Notes under the pieces: model-generated
The model's input: only the letters and a program-made list of their open reading frames with translations
Told to the model about the DNA's origin: nothing
The model's database searches: none
Made by a program: the position numbers and the translations under genes
Shown here: positions 46,051 to 57,209 of the stretch, piece after piece
How positions within the stretch are numbered: position 1 is the first letter of the stretch
Layout: each line of letters starts with the position of its first letter
From: Pegoplata infirma
Lineage: Eukaryota > Arthropoda > Insecta > Diptera > Anthomyiidae
Direction of reading: 5' to 3'
NCBI GenBank assembly: GCA_963921195.1
Contig: OY992536.1
Coordinates: 229,250,023 to 229,314,022, forward strand
DNA length: 64,000 nucleotides

Positions 46051-46154
46051 TAATTCTAAACCTATGCAGCGATGAACGAAAGTTCGATTCCGAAAGTTCG
46101 ATTTTGTATCACTGTGTTATAATTCTAAACCTAGGCAGCGATGAATGCGACTCA
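46017..46154 (+). repeat. 69-bp tandem duplication
   Basis: GATTCCGAAAGTTCGATTTT to GCAGCGATGAACGAAAGTTC is present twice in a row with few differences (46017-46085 and 46086-46154). It duplicates the right end of the fold-back element. Confidence 0.75.
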
Positions 46155-46398
46155 CGTATATGTTGAGAATCGCGAAGGATTGTTAGTAATTTGTTTTTAA
46201 CATAGTAGAGCGTCGAAATCTTGAAAAAAGTTCGTGCTGAATTAAAATTATTTTTGATTTTATGATTTTTTAAATAACCGATTTAAGTCCCATTCAGTTG
46301 GTGAAAAAATTCTTAATAAAAATATTGTTATAAATAATAATAAATTTAATACTGTCATTTGAATTGGTTAATAAACTCTTTGGTTTTTTTAAATTTGT

Positions 46399-47013
46399 TT
46401 GACATGTCATTTCAACGGAGACAGATACTTATTTGAAGTTTGGCGTAAATGCGACAGTGCTTCTGATCGGAACTCAACAGTTATCAATTATATCTTGTCC
46501 AAACTTGGAAAAAACATCTGCAACGAGAATGATAGCTATAAAAAACTAACTGTTAGTGTGCGAGATTTGTGTAGTAAATTTAAATGTAGATAGGCCAGTG
46601 TTTCTCGCAATTTATATAGTTTTGAAAATCATTACAATATATGGTTGAATGAAAATATAGATTTTCTAGTAGAAGACGAAGAACCAGGACCGTGACAACC
46701 TCGAGGGCGTCATTTGAAGACTTTTTTGGAAACGACAAAAAAATCCAAGAGGAGTTGTGTTTCGGATCTTGTACAAAATAACATCAAGGAATAATTATTG
46801 GTCGCTACGAAAGTAAGTCTGTACAAATCTGGAAAGAGAGATGCAGCCCAATTATTAGATGAAATTAAAAAAACACCAAAAAGGGCTACAAAGATGAAAA
46901 AAGCCGTATTTTACCCCTCTGAAGCACCGACACAATACACACCAGAAGAGGCAATGGCACTATACATTGACAAAAGATTAAAATTCGTATATGCTTATGC
47001 AATCAGGTGCTAA
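46399..47013 (+). pseudogene. Transib transposase N-terminal part, with in-frame stops
   Basis: A single frame with three internal stops (near 46591, 46693 and 46790) reads CHFNGDRYLFEVWRKCD, NSTVINYILSKLGKNI, then RPRGRHLKTFLETTKKSKRS, VSLYKSGKRDAAQLLDEIKK, TPEEAMALYIDKRLKFVYAY. The layout matches the transposase at 41585-42320 (GRP-K-F block, then a TPEEA.AL block), so the two are homologous but clearly different subfamilies. It stops at 47013 before the catalytic CDGSSG block. It is dead. Confidence 0.75.
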
Positions 47014-47353
47014 GACTCCTATTTTAGTTATATGCTGGATGTAGGGTATATGTCCAAATGTTATCAGATTTTACTTACAATATTTGATAACCCCATTTAC
47101 TTTTCAAAAAGTATAAAATTCTTATTTTAAACATAATTTTCCACAGCTAACAGGTACAAAAAAAAATACTCCTGAGGTAGTCGTATATAACACCTTTTGG
47201 AGCACCCTGTATTGAAAAACAGTTTCTTATTATTCATTATACAAAAAGCTCATATCCTTAGCTATAAAATCTCCAAGTATTGTTATCGGATCAGACCAAT
47301 AGTTTAGAAGATATGATTTTTTTCCTGCCAGATTGGTGTTTTTTCCCACTGTG

Positions 47354-47700
47354 CGTCCGTCTGTCTTTCTGTCTGTGTGAAACACGCTAACTTTCAAATG
47401 TTAGCGGAAGAATGAAAAATATATACGGCAAGCTGCTGAAGCGTGGTGTATATATTTGTTATACTTCCGGTCAGATTAGTACTAAATTTCAGCGAAATCT
47501 GTCTAGTGGTTCATAAGTTATTAGCAAAATGTGGAATTTCAGATGGGTTTTAACCCGAACTCCCGTGTTGAAAAAAACGCTAAACACGCTTTAAAAAGCA
47601 ATGGTAAGCCAAACAAAATATTTTAGAAACTATTTTTGTCACTCAAAAAAACTAAAAAAAAATATTACACTCAAAAAGAAAAAAAAGTATACTCAAAAAA
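47354..47700 (+). repeat. Third mini-me-like fragment
   Basis: CGTCCGTCTGTCTTTCTGTC, AACACGCTAACTTTCAAATG, CAGCGAAATCTGTCTAGTGG and TTTCAGATGGGTTTTAACCC match the middle of mini-me copies but are more diverged. It begins exactly at the right end of Transib 2, so that end was inserted in this fragment's GTCY tract. Confidence 0.6.
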
Positions 47701-48180
47701 GTTTACACTCGATTTTTTTTTTTTTACAGAAATGAAAAAAAAAAATTTTACTCAAATTAATCAAATACTGATGTAAAAAAAATATTCAGTTATCAAAAAA
47801 TTTTATCGAACACAATGATATGCATTATATCCAGCGCCAATTAGTAAAACATTGCCGCTGGATATGTTCTTGCAGCATATCGGTATATAAAACTATGTTT
47901 TCTTTACATCTGAGGTGTAGGGTAAGTTCAGCAACTTTGTAGAAAATATTATGGCAAATATTTTTGTAAAACATATTAACCCTCTAACTCCCTCTCATAA
48001 CGGTATTTTTTGGCTATATTCTAAAAAATCGCAAAAAACACCCCGAAAGAGGGGGAGGGTGGGGATGAAATGTTCTACAAAAATGTTGCCAATAAAATTT
48101 TACTATATACTTCAGAGTACACCAAAGCCCAAAAATGAACAGAAACACCAAAAAAGAGTCAAGTTCTATGTTTTGCTTAT
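47701..48180. other. Interior of the hAT-like element, no gene
   Basis: AT-rich sequence with CATTATATCCAGCGCCAATT and, at 47861, a near inverse (GCCGCTGGATATG). The ORF at 47951-48229 has no motif. The inverted arm of the hAT-like element starts at about 48180. Confidence 0.4.
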
Positions 48181-48341
48181 GAAAAAAAGGACGGACGGAC
48201 AAATCTTCATGTCGTTAGGCGCGGTATAGGGTTTGATTTTAGAAATATGGTTTCTTTGGGAAATGTTCTTAGAATTTCTTCTAAATTATGTTTTTGCTAT
48301 ACGATTTTTGACAAAAAAAATCGACCCGCCCTAATATATAT

Positions 48342-49052
48342 TCATGATCCTCGATCGATTTTAAGACGATCTAGCGATGTCCGTCCGTCCGTCCGTCCGT
48401 CCGTCTGTCTGTCTGTTGAAAACACGCTAACTTTTGAAAGACTTTACGGAGGCTCCTGAAGTTTGGCATATATGTTGGGCATTTACCTGGTTGGTATTGC
48501 AATCCAGCGAAATCAGTCCAGTGGTTCAAAAGTTATGAGCAAAAGACTGAATTTTGGCAAGGGTTTTTCGTGTATTTACGAGATAAAAAACACTATAGCT
48601 TTCGAAAGGTGATTCTGAGGATGCTGATGCTGGGCATTTATATTTGTCGTTCCTCTAGCCTAGTTCGTATTGAATTTCAGCCAAATCGGTCCAGTGGTTC
48701 AAAAGTTGTTAGCAAAACCATGAATTTCAGATTAGCTTCACCTTAAATTCAAGTGTTGAAAACCCGTTAAACCTGTTTTAAAAACATTGGTTAGTCACAA
48801 AAATATTTTGCAACGTATTTTCGTCACTCAAAAATATTTTTATACCAAAACAAAAAAAAAAAAAAATAAACTCAAAAAAAATTTTACACTCAAAAAAAAA
48901 AAGTTAGTAAATTATTTTTTTTACACAAAATATAATATTTCTAATCAAAAATTTTATTTTTTCACGTTACAAAATTTACTATCACTTAAAAAGGGCATTG
49001 TGGAGGGTATTCATAGATTCGGCCAAGTCGAATTTAACTTTTCTACTTGTTT
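48342..49052 (+). mobile_element. Mini-me-like element B, right part
   Basis: TCATGATCCTCGATCGATTT, a short TCCGTCCGTCCGTCTGTCTG tract (48378-48416), then the same order as element A down to GTGGAGGGTATTCATAGATT and CTACTTGTTTT. Confidence 0.75.
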
Positions 49053-49112
49053 TATATAAAACCTCTATCGATTCCACAAATTTTTTGTCCAGTAGCATCG
49101 TGGATAAGGCTT

Positions 49113-50910
49113 TGAGTTGAGTTGAGTTGAGGGTGGGTTGTACAAGCCTAAAAAAAAAAATAAGTAATTTTCTTTTTTTTTTCCAGGCAAGTCCATGGCG
49201 CTCAGACTTAAAATAGTCCATTGTACCGTACCCTGAAAAGAAAGATTAAGTAAAGGTGATAAAAGGCTGAGAAGAAAAAGAAAGAAAAGTGCTTGTTCAG
49301 AATTTCTCAGTTGCTTTCACAAACTTGAGAAAATCAGACAAGGGAAGTCCATGGACCGTGTCCATAGACAGAATATCAGAACCCAATATCCGCAGTCTAG
49401 CCCTTGAGAACGCTGGACAACAACAGACGTAATGTTCAGTTGTGTCATCATCCTCAAGACAAGCCACGCATAATGGGTCTGATAAAACACCTAATCTCGT
49501 CATATGACGAGCACAGGCATTGTGTCCCGTAATTAAGCCAGTAAGTCTGCGACAGTCTATTCTACTGAGGCTGAGTAGATAGTTAGCCACTTTCCTGTCT
49601 GGCTTAATCACAAAACGTTTGGTATTCTTGCATGCCAACTCATTTGACCATCTTTCCATGAAAGTTTCTTTCATATGAGAGTTGATCCAACGCATCAGCC
49701 ATGTCAAGCCAATACCAATTTGAGGTTCCGGATTGTAAGGAATTGTATCAGAGCCAAGATTTGCCAAAGAGTCGGCAATCTCGTTTCCCCGTATTCCCCT
49801 ATGACCCGGAACCCACAGAAGACTGACGCTATTCCCACATGAGACCTCATTGAGTCTGCGTCTACATTCCTGGACAATTTTGGATGAAGTGACTGGAGAT
49901 TCAAGTGCAATGAGCGCAGCCTGGCTGTCACTGCAAATACTGATTCTCCTATTAATCCATCCGTTCCCAATTATCCAGGTCGCTACGTCCAAAATAGCAA
50001 ATATTTCAGTCTGAAATACTGTAGCCATTTTTCCCATAGCAATATAGCATTTGGTCGCATCGTCCAAATACCAGCCAGACCCAGAGCCATTTAAGTTACT
50101 GGATCCATCCGTGTAGAAAGTATCCGTGTAATTTTCCAGTAGGTCTGTTGGGTTTCCCCAGTCTTCCCTACTCGGAAATATTACAGTAAACTTCCTACCA
50201 AACTCGATGCAAGAGGTTGTACTGTCCAAAGGCATAGAAAACATCGGACAAAGTTCCGATAGCCTATTGAACAGACGACCATGTCCCACATTGTACTCCC
50301 CATGCCATGTTCCGCTTTTGCGGAGCCTGCACAAAGATTTCATAGCTTCTCCTTGAATATGTAAGTCCAAGGGAAGCATATCTAACATAGCGTCCAGAGC
50401 AGCGCCTGGGGTGGTGCTCATGGCACCAGTAATTCCCAAGGCAGCCGCTCTTTGTAGTCCGTTTAGCTTGGATCGAATAGTCTTCACCATCGTTCTCGGC
50501 CACCAGACTACCGCCGCATACGTCACAATAGGTCTAATTAAAGCTATGTACATCCAATGTACATTAGCAGGTCTTAGACCCCATGTCTTTCCAAAAGCTC
50601 GTCGACACTGCCAGAAAATCCGAAGTGCCCGTGAAACTTTTTGTTCAACATGTTTTGTCCACATTAGTTTACTATCTAGGGTAACTCCTAAATACTTAAC
50701 TTCTGTGGACAGTTGAAGAGTTATGCCCCTCAACGTAGGAAGCCGAAGACCCTTATGTTTGGTTCTTCGCGTGAACAACACGAGTGTTGTCTTATTTGGA
50801 TTGACAGACAATCCATGTCGATTGCACCAGTTGTCCATCAAGTCAATAACGGTCTGCATTTTCTTGCATACCAAGTTAAGTGACTTTCCGGATACTAATG
50901 CGCACACATC
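49113..50910 (-). mobile_element. 5'-truncated I-like LINE with 11-bp TSD and (TCAAC)n tail
   Basis: Flanked by exact GGATAAGGCTT at 49102-49112 and 50911-50921. On the minus strand it starts at the end of the RT active-site box and ends in CTCAACTCAACTCAACTCA. A simple-repeat tail and RNase H in ORF2 fit the I/LOA-like groups. A decayed plus-strand relative lies at 12901-14430. Confidence 0.85.
49297..50910 (-). pseudogene. ORF2 C-terminal part: RT thumb, RNase H, zinc-knuckle-like end
   Basis: A 536-codon uninterrupted frame. It starts just after the YADD box (DVCALVSGKSLNLV), passes through GLSVNPNKTTLVLFTRR and VKYLGVTLDSKLMW (RT palm/thumb), RPANVHWMYIALIRPIVTYA, then RNase H with FYTDGSS near 50115, QTEIFAI near 50010, CSDSQAA near 49930 and VPGHRGIRGNEIADSLA near 49800. 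The C-terminus has GHNACARHMTRLG and CVACLEDDDTTEHYVCCCP (about 49520-49430), a C/H cluster. The catalytic residues of RNase H are present. The upstream RT core and endonuclease are lost by truncation. The frame is fully open, so insertion is recent. The GTG near 50907 is not a real start. Confidence 0.9.
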
Positions 50911-50979
50911 GGATAAGGCTTAGTACTATTTTTTTAAATTTTTTAAAAAAATTTTATTGTAATTTTCCAATCTTAAAAT

Positions 50980-51410
50980 CATTTCTACTGCTCTAATGGT
51001 GCGTCATAGAGGGGTCGTTTCCAAGACCGACCCTCATTAATTTTTACGTCTTAACATTTCTTCGGAACAGACCTAATACCCTATCTCTAATTTCTAAGGG
51101 GGCTCCCACAAAAAATGATTTTTTTTTTAAAATTCCAACCGCTCTAACTGCCCTAAAAGTGCCCTTAGAGCAATAAAATGTATGACCGACCCACAATATT
51201 TTTTTAGTCAAAACATTTTCTCTGCACACACCTACCCCCTATCTTTAACTATTAAAGCGGTCCCCATACATTTTTTTTTATTTTTTGTAAATTTGTTTTA
51301 TTTAATCAGCTTCTACCGGTGCTTCCTAGAGGGGTCATTAGTGAGACCGACCCCCATTTATTTTTTCCCTGCAACATTTTTTTAAAGCATACCCACGCCC
51401 TATAGAAGAA
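50980..51410 (-). repeat. Tandem units of the ~157-bp repeat, inverted relative to 6720-7245
   Basis: Units with CCGACCCTCATTAATTTTTA, AAGGGGGCTCCCACAAAAAA, CCGACCCCCATTTATTTTTT and GCACTTTTAGAGCA-type words, inverse of the block at 6720-7245. Not coding. Confidence 0.5.
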
Positions 51411-51539
51411 TTGTCATAGTATTTATGAAACATTTCATTATATTTATGAAAATTTTCATAATATTTATGAAAACTTCATTAAAAAGTTTCATTGGACGAA
51501 TTTTTATGACAAATTGTTTTACAGTTCTTTGAGTGTATG

Positions 51540-52165
51540 GAAAATTTCTGAAAGAAAAATTTTCGATAGAAAATTTCTGAAAGACAATTTTTCTATTGAA
51601 CATTTTTGAAAGATAATTTTTCTACAGAAAATTTCTGAACGACAATTTTTCTATAGAAAATTTTTAAAGACACTTTTTGTATAGAAAATTTCTTAAAGAC
51701 AATTTCTCTGCAGAAACTTTCTCAAAGACAATTTTTCTATAGAAAATTTCTCAAAGATAATTCTTTAAAAGAAAATTTTTTTAAAAATTATTTTTTTTAT
51801 AGAAAATTTCCCAAAGACAATTATTCTACAGAAAATTTTTCAAAGACAATTCTTTAATAGAAAATTTTTTAACGATAGTTTTTCTATAGAAAATTTCACA
51901 AAGACAATTTTTTCATAGAAAATTTCTGAAAGGAAATTTTGCTATAGAAAATTTCTCAAAGACAATTTTTCTACAGAAACTTTTTCAAATACAATTTTTC
52001 TACAGAAACTTTTTCAAAGACAATTTTTCTATATAAAATTTCTCAAAGACAGGTTTTCTATCGAAAATTTTTGAAAGACAATCTTTCTATGGAAACTTTC
52101 TCAAACACAATTTTTCTATAGAAAACTTCTGAAAGACAATTTTCCGTAGAAAAATTCGACTCGTG
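51540..52165. repeat. Minisatellite of ~29 bp, CAATTTTTCTATAGAAAATTT type
   Basis: About 21 diverged units of TTTCTGAAAGACAATTTTTCTATAGAAAA. The unit core TTTTTCTATAGAAAA is palindromic and resembles the core of the unrelated-looking array at 31150-31915. Confidence 0.75.
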
Positions 52166-52263
52166 CATGCTCCCGTGAGCAGAAAATATTAAGTCACGGT
52201 CACGATGTACGCGTAAGCGTAAGCGTGAGTAAAATACAATTTTGTGCATAAATCAACTTTTTT

Positions 52264-53208
52264 TATACCCTCCACTCTAGTGATAGAGGGTATATATAAG
52301 TTTGTCATTCCGTTTGTAACACATCGAAATATTGGTCTAGGACCCCATAAAGTATATATATTCATGATCCTCGATCGATTTTAAGTCGATCTAGCGATGT
52401 CCGTCCGTCCGTCTGTCTGTCCGTCCGTAGAAATCACGCTAACTTTTGAAAGACTTTACAGAGGCTACCGAAGTTTGGCATATATGTTGGTCATTTACCT
52501 GGTTAGGTTGGTATTGCAATCCAGCCAAATCGGTCTAGTGGTTCAAAAGTTATGAGCAAAAGAGTAAATTTCGGCAAGGGTTTTTCGCGAATTTTCGAGA
52601 TAAAAACACGATAACTTTCGAAAGACAATAATGAGACTACTGAAACCTGGCATGTATCTTTGCCGTTCCCTAGGTCTATTTGGTATTGAATTTCAGCTCA
52701 ATCGGTCTAGTGGTCTAGTGGCAAAACCCTGAATTTCAGATTGGTTTCATCTTAAATGCCTCATGTTAAACAAGTTTTAAAAGCATTGGTGGCAACTTAA
52801 CAATGCTTTTCAAACTTGTTTAGCTTTAAAGCAATGATTTTTAAACATGTTTGGTTTAAAAAGCATTGGTAACTTAAAGATTACACTCAAAAAAAAATTA
52901 CACTTAAAAAAATTTTTCATTAAAAAAAAAATTTAGTTTTTTTTACAAAAATTACAATATTTTGTGTACATACGTACATGCATTCACTCAGAAATATTTT
53001 TACAGTAAAAAAAGCATTACACTCGAAAAAAAAAATAGTAATTTTTTTTTTTTTTAATTACAAAAAAGAGTTTCTTATTAAAATAAAATATTTCTAATCA
53101 AAATTGTTAATTTTTTTCACGTTTAAAAATATACTATCCTTTAAAAAAGGCATTGTGGAGGGTATTCATAGATTCGGCGAAGTCGAATTTAGCTTTCCTA
53201 CTTGTTTT
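52264..53208 (+). mobile_element. Mini-me-like element C, complete (~945 bp)
   Basis: Full-length copy without insertions: TATACCCTCCACTCTAGTGA, AAAGTATATATATTCATGAT, a GTCCGTCCGTCTGTCTGTCC tract at 52399-52430, GTGGTTCAAAAGTTATGAGC, low-complexity CACTCAAAAAAA stretches, and the 3' end GTGGAGGGTATTCATAGATT with CTACTTGTTTT. It serves as the reference for reading the insertions in copies A and B. No protein. Confidence 0.75.
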
Positions 53209-54444
53209 CATTAGAAGTGATTTGATATTGACACGACATAACTTTTTTTTGCTGAACATTTGCTGTGGAATGCCTCATATATGTATCTGAGAATTTTAGA
53301 CTTTTTCTATAAGAAAAAAAATGTCTCAGAACCGGTGACTATTTCTTACGAAATTTTCGAAATGATTGCCTTTTTTACCAATTTGTAAAAATCGGCATAT
53401 TTAATTTCTATAAAAACATAATTTTCTTAAGAACTTTATAAAGCAAACCAACAAATCCTGAAATATGTATTTATTCTTGGGGTTTTGTAGTCTGTGATTC
53501 TTCCGTTTCAATAAACAGGACATCGTATATTTTCTTTAGACAGCTGGTTGGTGGTCAATTCTCATGTACAATATCTTACGTAGAAAGAAACATTTATACA
53601 TATGTTGCAAAATTTATTATGTTTAATTTCCAATACATAGTTTTTGTAGTTTCTTATGGTAAAACAAAATGGTAGTAAAAATTTTTGAACTTTTTTTCTA
53701 TGAAAAAAAAAACTTCACCATAATGGAGACTGACTTCCTTTTCTGGTTAGAAACTTAATAAATATTATTTTATAAATACAATATTTTTTTTATATTAGAG
53801 CCTGAAAGTACATTAGAGAAGTCTGAATAAATAAATTTGTTAAAATATTTTTGGTTTTTCCTCATTAGGTTGTGTTTCCTTTATAGATCAATTTCAGATC
53901 CTAAAACTAATTTCAGCCCACTCTTTTTAAACATAGTTTATAAATAATTCTTTAACAAAAATTTTTGAAATGCTAAACACGTACAATAATATGCGGCATT
54001 TTTTATGCTACTGCATATAAAATTTATTCATATTCAGTTTTTTGCTGCTATTGCTGCTGTCGGTTGATTCTTGATTTTTATGCAATTTTTCAGTTTATAA
54101 ATTCATTTACTTGTTGTTGCATCTAGCGTTTTTTTTATGTTGCAACAAAAAAAGAAAAAATTCTAGTTAAACAATATATTAACATGAAATAAAAATTGTA
54201 TTGCAGTAAAGAAAGAAAAAATAAAATTTAAAACTTATAAATAAAATACATTGTAATCATTATCAAACATCTTAGGCGGTCAATAGTACAGAACATAATT
54301 TCTTTCAATAGCGTATTTCTTCATAATTTTTCTCACATCATGGCTTAAGTCGTATAAACGTACACTCAAAAAAAAATTAATCATATTATGTTTGGTCAAC
54401 CCAATATTAAAAATATACGAACCGGCTACGAAACTATACCATTT
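53209..54444. other. No recognised gene or element
   Basis: AT-rich sequence with a few TTGCTGCTATTGCTGCTG words at about 54045-54060. It begins and ends with transposon-derived pieces. I see no ORF or RNA gene. Confidence 0.35.
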
Positions 54445-54540
54445 ACAAGCCCAAGAAACTTTTAACAGATTTCTATTGCAATAGATTCTGGAATATATTC
54501 TACGGTAATCACAACAAAATTGTCAATGGAAAATAACACT
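54445..54540 (-). repeat. Fragment of the CCCAGCAAAA-group MITE (242-bp type)
   Basis: CAATAGATTCTGGAATATAT, TCTACGGTAATCACAACAAA is the inverse of 18725-18780 in the MITE at 18569-18810, with several differences. Confidence 0.6.
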
Positions 54541-55020
54541 GCTCAGTAAATCAAGGTTTTTAAAGATTTTGAATCGCTGATTTCAAATCTTTACTCCAAA
54601 TTTTTCAATCACGTCTAGAATTTTAGTTATTCGCGGTTGAAAATGGGTAAAAAACGATTTTTGTCTTTTTTGAAAGCCTGCACAGTAGGGATATAACTTT
54701 TTTTTAAGTGCAAAATACCACTCCAGTACCATGTGGGGAATGTTGTTCTGATAATAAAAAACTGTTTTTTAGGTTGATTCGGTGAAAAAAGTTTCCGCAC
54801 CGAAAGCGATTTCTAAAGTTCTTTAAAATTAAATTTTATTTTTTAAAATTTAAAAATTTTATTTAAAAAAAAAAACCTCTCGGGTTTCAACTTTCGGGTT
54901 TACTTACGTAGCTTTTTGGTGTGGTCCATTTGCATTATTATTTTTAGCCTTCTTTGAAGTTTTTTTGACCTTGTAGACCTTGAAACCATTTTGATTACCC
55001 CGTATTTTAAGTAAATGCTA

Positions 55021-55476
55021 CACCTAGAAAAGTTTTACAGTAACTATTTACGGTTATTCAAAAAGTTTTTAGTTAAAGTTGTTTTAAACGTTTTATCGTT
55101 TGTTTTTCAATGAAAATAAAATATTGAACGATTTATACAGTTGTTAAAATAATAAACTACAAAAGTTACGGAAAAATATTTTTATCAGTTAAATTATTTG
55201 TGACTGATTATACCGTATAATTTTACAGAAGTACGGTTTTTGTAGTTTGTTATTCAAAAAATTTTATTTTTACTTCACAAAATAAAAAATTGTTAACAGT
55301 TAAAATAACTGAAATATCGTTTGTTTTTACGGAATGTCTAGTCATTTATTAACGTTTAAAAATAACTTAAAAAGTATGTTGTTTCAACTGAAACATAAGT
55401 AGTCCGTTTTTTAAAAGGAAAAACGATTGTTTTAAACGTTTTTTCGGTTGAATTTACTTACAAAATATTTTGAGTG
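55021..55476 (+). mobile_element. 456-bp TA-flanked MITE, left half of a palindrome
   Basis: Starts CACCTAGAAAAGTTTTACAG after TA (55019-55020) and ends AAAATATTTTGAGTG before TA (55477-55478). Its near-identical inverse follows immediately. Confidence 0.8.
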
Positions 55477-55478
55477 TA

Positions 55479-55936
55479 CACTTAAAATATTTTGTAAGTA
55501 AATTTAACTGAAAAAAACGTTTAAAACAATCGTTTTTCCTTTTAAAAAACGGACTACTTATATTTTACTTGAAACAACATACTTTTCAGTTATTTTTAAA
55601 CGTTAATAAATGACCAGACATTCCGTAAAACAAATGATATTTCAGTTATTTTAACTGTTTACAATTTTTTATTTTGTGGAGTAAAAATATTTTTTTTTTG
55701 AATAACAAACTACAAAAACCGTACTTCTGTAAAATTATACGGTATAATCAGTCAAAAATAATTTAACTGATAAAAATCTTTTTCCGTAAATTTTTGTAGT
55801 TTATTGTTTTAACAACTGTATAAATCATTCAATATTTTATTTTCGTTGAAAAGCAAACGATAAAACGTTTAAAACAACTTTAACTAAAAACTTTTTGAAT
55901 AACCGTAAAAAAGTTACTGTAAAACTTTTCTGGGTG
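55479..55936 (-). mobile_element. 458-bp TA-flanked MITE, right half of a palindrome
   Basis: Inverse copy of 55021-55476: starts CACTTAAAATATTTTGTAAG, ends AACTTTTCTGGGTG before TA (55937-55938). The two copies share the TA at 55477-55478, which means that one inserted exactly at the end of the other or that they arose as an inverted dimer. Confidence 0.8.
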
Positions 55937-56107
55937 TATGAAAAAGTTAATAAATAAAGACAAAACTTTAACGCTTTCGGTGCGGAAACTTTTTTCACGA
56001 TAGAGAAAAAGTGGCACCATATTTTTTAATATTTTTTTATGCCCCTCACGGCTATGCGGTGATATTTTTGATATTTGCAAAAATTGCAAAAAGTTATTTC
56101 CCTACTG

Positions 56108-56453
56108 CACAGTAGGGTGGTTCTTAAAAACAAAAAGTTGAATTTCTGCACGGGACGCCCCCTCAGTTTATTAAGATTCATGAAAAAGTTATTCCAAAAT
56201 TTTTTTAAAATTTTCAGAGAGGTTCTTAAGGTCGCACCGGGCTATTGAAATTCGGACCCTTGAGCAAACCAGGCGTTTAAAAAAAAAAATTTTGTAAAAA
56301 AAATTTAAATAAATCATTATAAAACCATTATAATTACAAATTTCGATCAAAAAATTTTTTGGAATAAACTAGGAATACTGTAAAATAATAGTAAAATTGT
56401 ATTACTAGACTTTTTTGAGTAATTTGACAAGTTTTTTGAGTGTAGTATTCATA
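56108..56453. other. AT-rich sequence with fragments of TIR elements
   Basis: Starts CACAGTAGGGTGGTTCTTAA, another hAT-like end, and ends TTTTTTGAGTGTA at 56431-56444, the right end of a further TA-flanked MITE. No complete element could be delimited. Confidence 0.35.
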
Positions 56454-57209
56454 CACTCAAAATAATAAATAACAGAAAAACTCTGCTAATTTAACAGAGT
56501 ACACCATACTTTTTCAGCTAGCAACATTTCTTGGTAATTTTACTAAAAAAACTCTATTAAATGATTTTGACAAAAAAAAAACTGTTAATTTACAGAGTTT
56601 CTAGTAAAATATTCGTTAAATAAAACACCAGTTAGCAAAGAAAAACTCTGTAAATTTACGTATATTTGTAAAATTCATTTGATGCAACCAAAATTTTACA
56701 GAAAAAACTCTGTACATTTACAGAGTTTAGTAAAATACATGTTATTTTGTAAAATTTTTATAAGATTTTTGAAAAGATTTTTTTTGGTACTTTTTTAACA
56801 TTTTCTTGCAGATCTTAACGTAAATAAGTCAACGGGACCGGATGGTATACCAGCACTGGTGCTGAAGCAGTGTGCTTCGACGTTAGCACGTCCACTGGCT
56901 AACCCTTTTATCTTGTCCTTCCGTAAGGGAATCTTTCCATCATGTTGGAAGGTTGCCAATGTGCAGCCAATCCCTAAAAAGGGTGCGGCTAATAACCCTG
57001 TTAATTACCGCCCAATCGCAATATGCTCAGCGCTCTCGAAGGTAATGGAGAGTATGGTAAATTGCCATCTTGTTCGGTATCTGGAGGCTAACTTACTTTT
57101 AAACGATCGACAGTATGGTTTTCGGAGAACTCGTTCTACTGGGGATCTGTTGGCGTTCCTTTCCGAACGTTGGAGTCGTTCGATCCACCATTTTGGTGAG
57201 AGTAAGGTG

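Larger units (their letters stand above)
44911..47353 (+). mobile_element. Transib-superfamily DNA transposon 2, TSD CGTCC
   Basis: Begins CACAGTGGGAAAAA and ends TTTTTTCCCACTGTG, flanked by CGTCC (44906-44910, 47354-47358). Both flanks lie in GTCC-rich repeats, so the duplication could be partly chance. CACAGTG ends and a decayed Transib transposase (46399-47013) support the call. The left two thirds include a fold-back (45410-46050) and other non-coding sequence. Confidence 0.75.
44758..48333. mobile_element. hAT-like element with 8-bp TSD ATATATAT, carrying Transib 2
   Basis: Starts TAGGGCGGGTCGATTT and ends AAATCGACCCGCCCTA, flanked by ATATATAT (44750-44757 and 48334-48341). The uninterrupted mini-me copy near 52346 shows a single ATATATAT at this site. 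Long inverted arms of about 150 bp run to GACATGAAAATCCGTCCGTC and its inverse (AACCCTATACCGCGCCTAAC on both). The target duplication is low-complexity, so it is weaker than the others. No hAT transposase ORF was seen. Confidence 0.7.
54683..56107. mobile_element. Outer fold-back element (CAGTAGGGA ends) carrying the MITE palindrome
   Basis: CAGTAGGGATATAACTTTTT at 54683 is mirrored by GTTATTTCCCTACTG ending 56107. Further inside, TGAAAAAAGTTTCCGCACCG at about 54783 is mirrored near 55980. The middle is occupied by the two MITEs at 55021-55936. No clear 8-bp duplication was found. Not coding. Confidence 0.55.

Noticed and set aside
54045..54070. TTGCTGCTATTGCTGCTG stretch as a coding Gln/Ala repeat
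   Set aside because: No open frame of useful length and no splice context around it.
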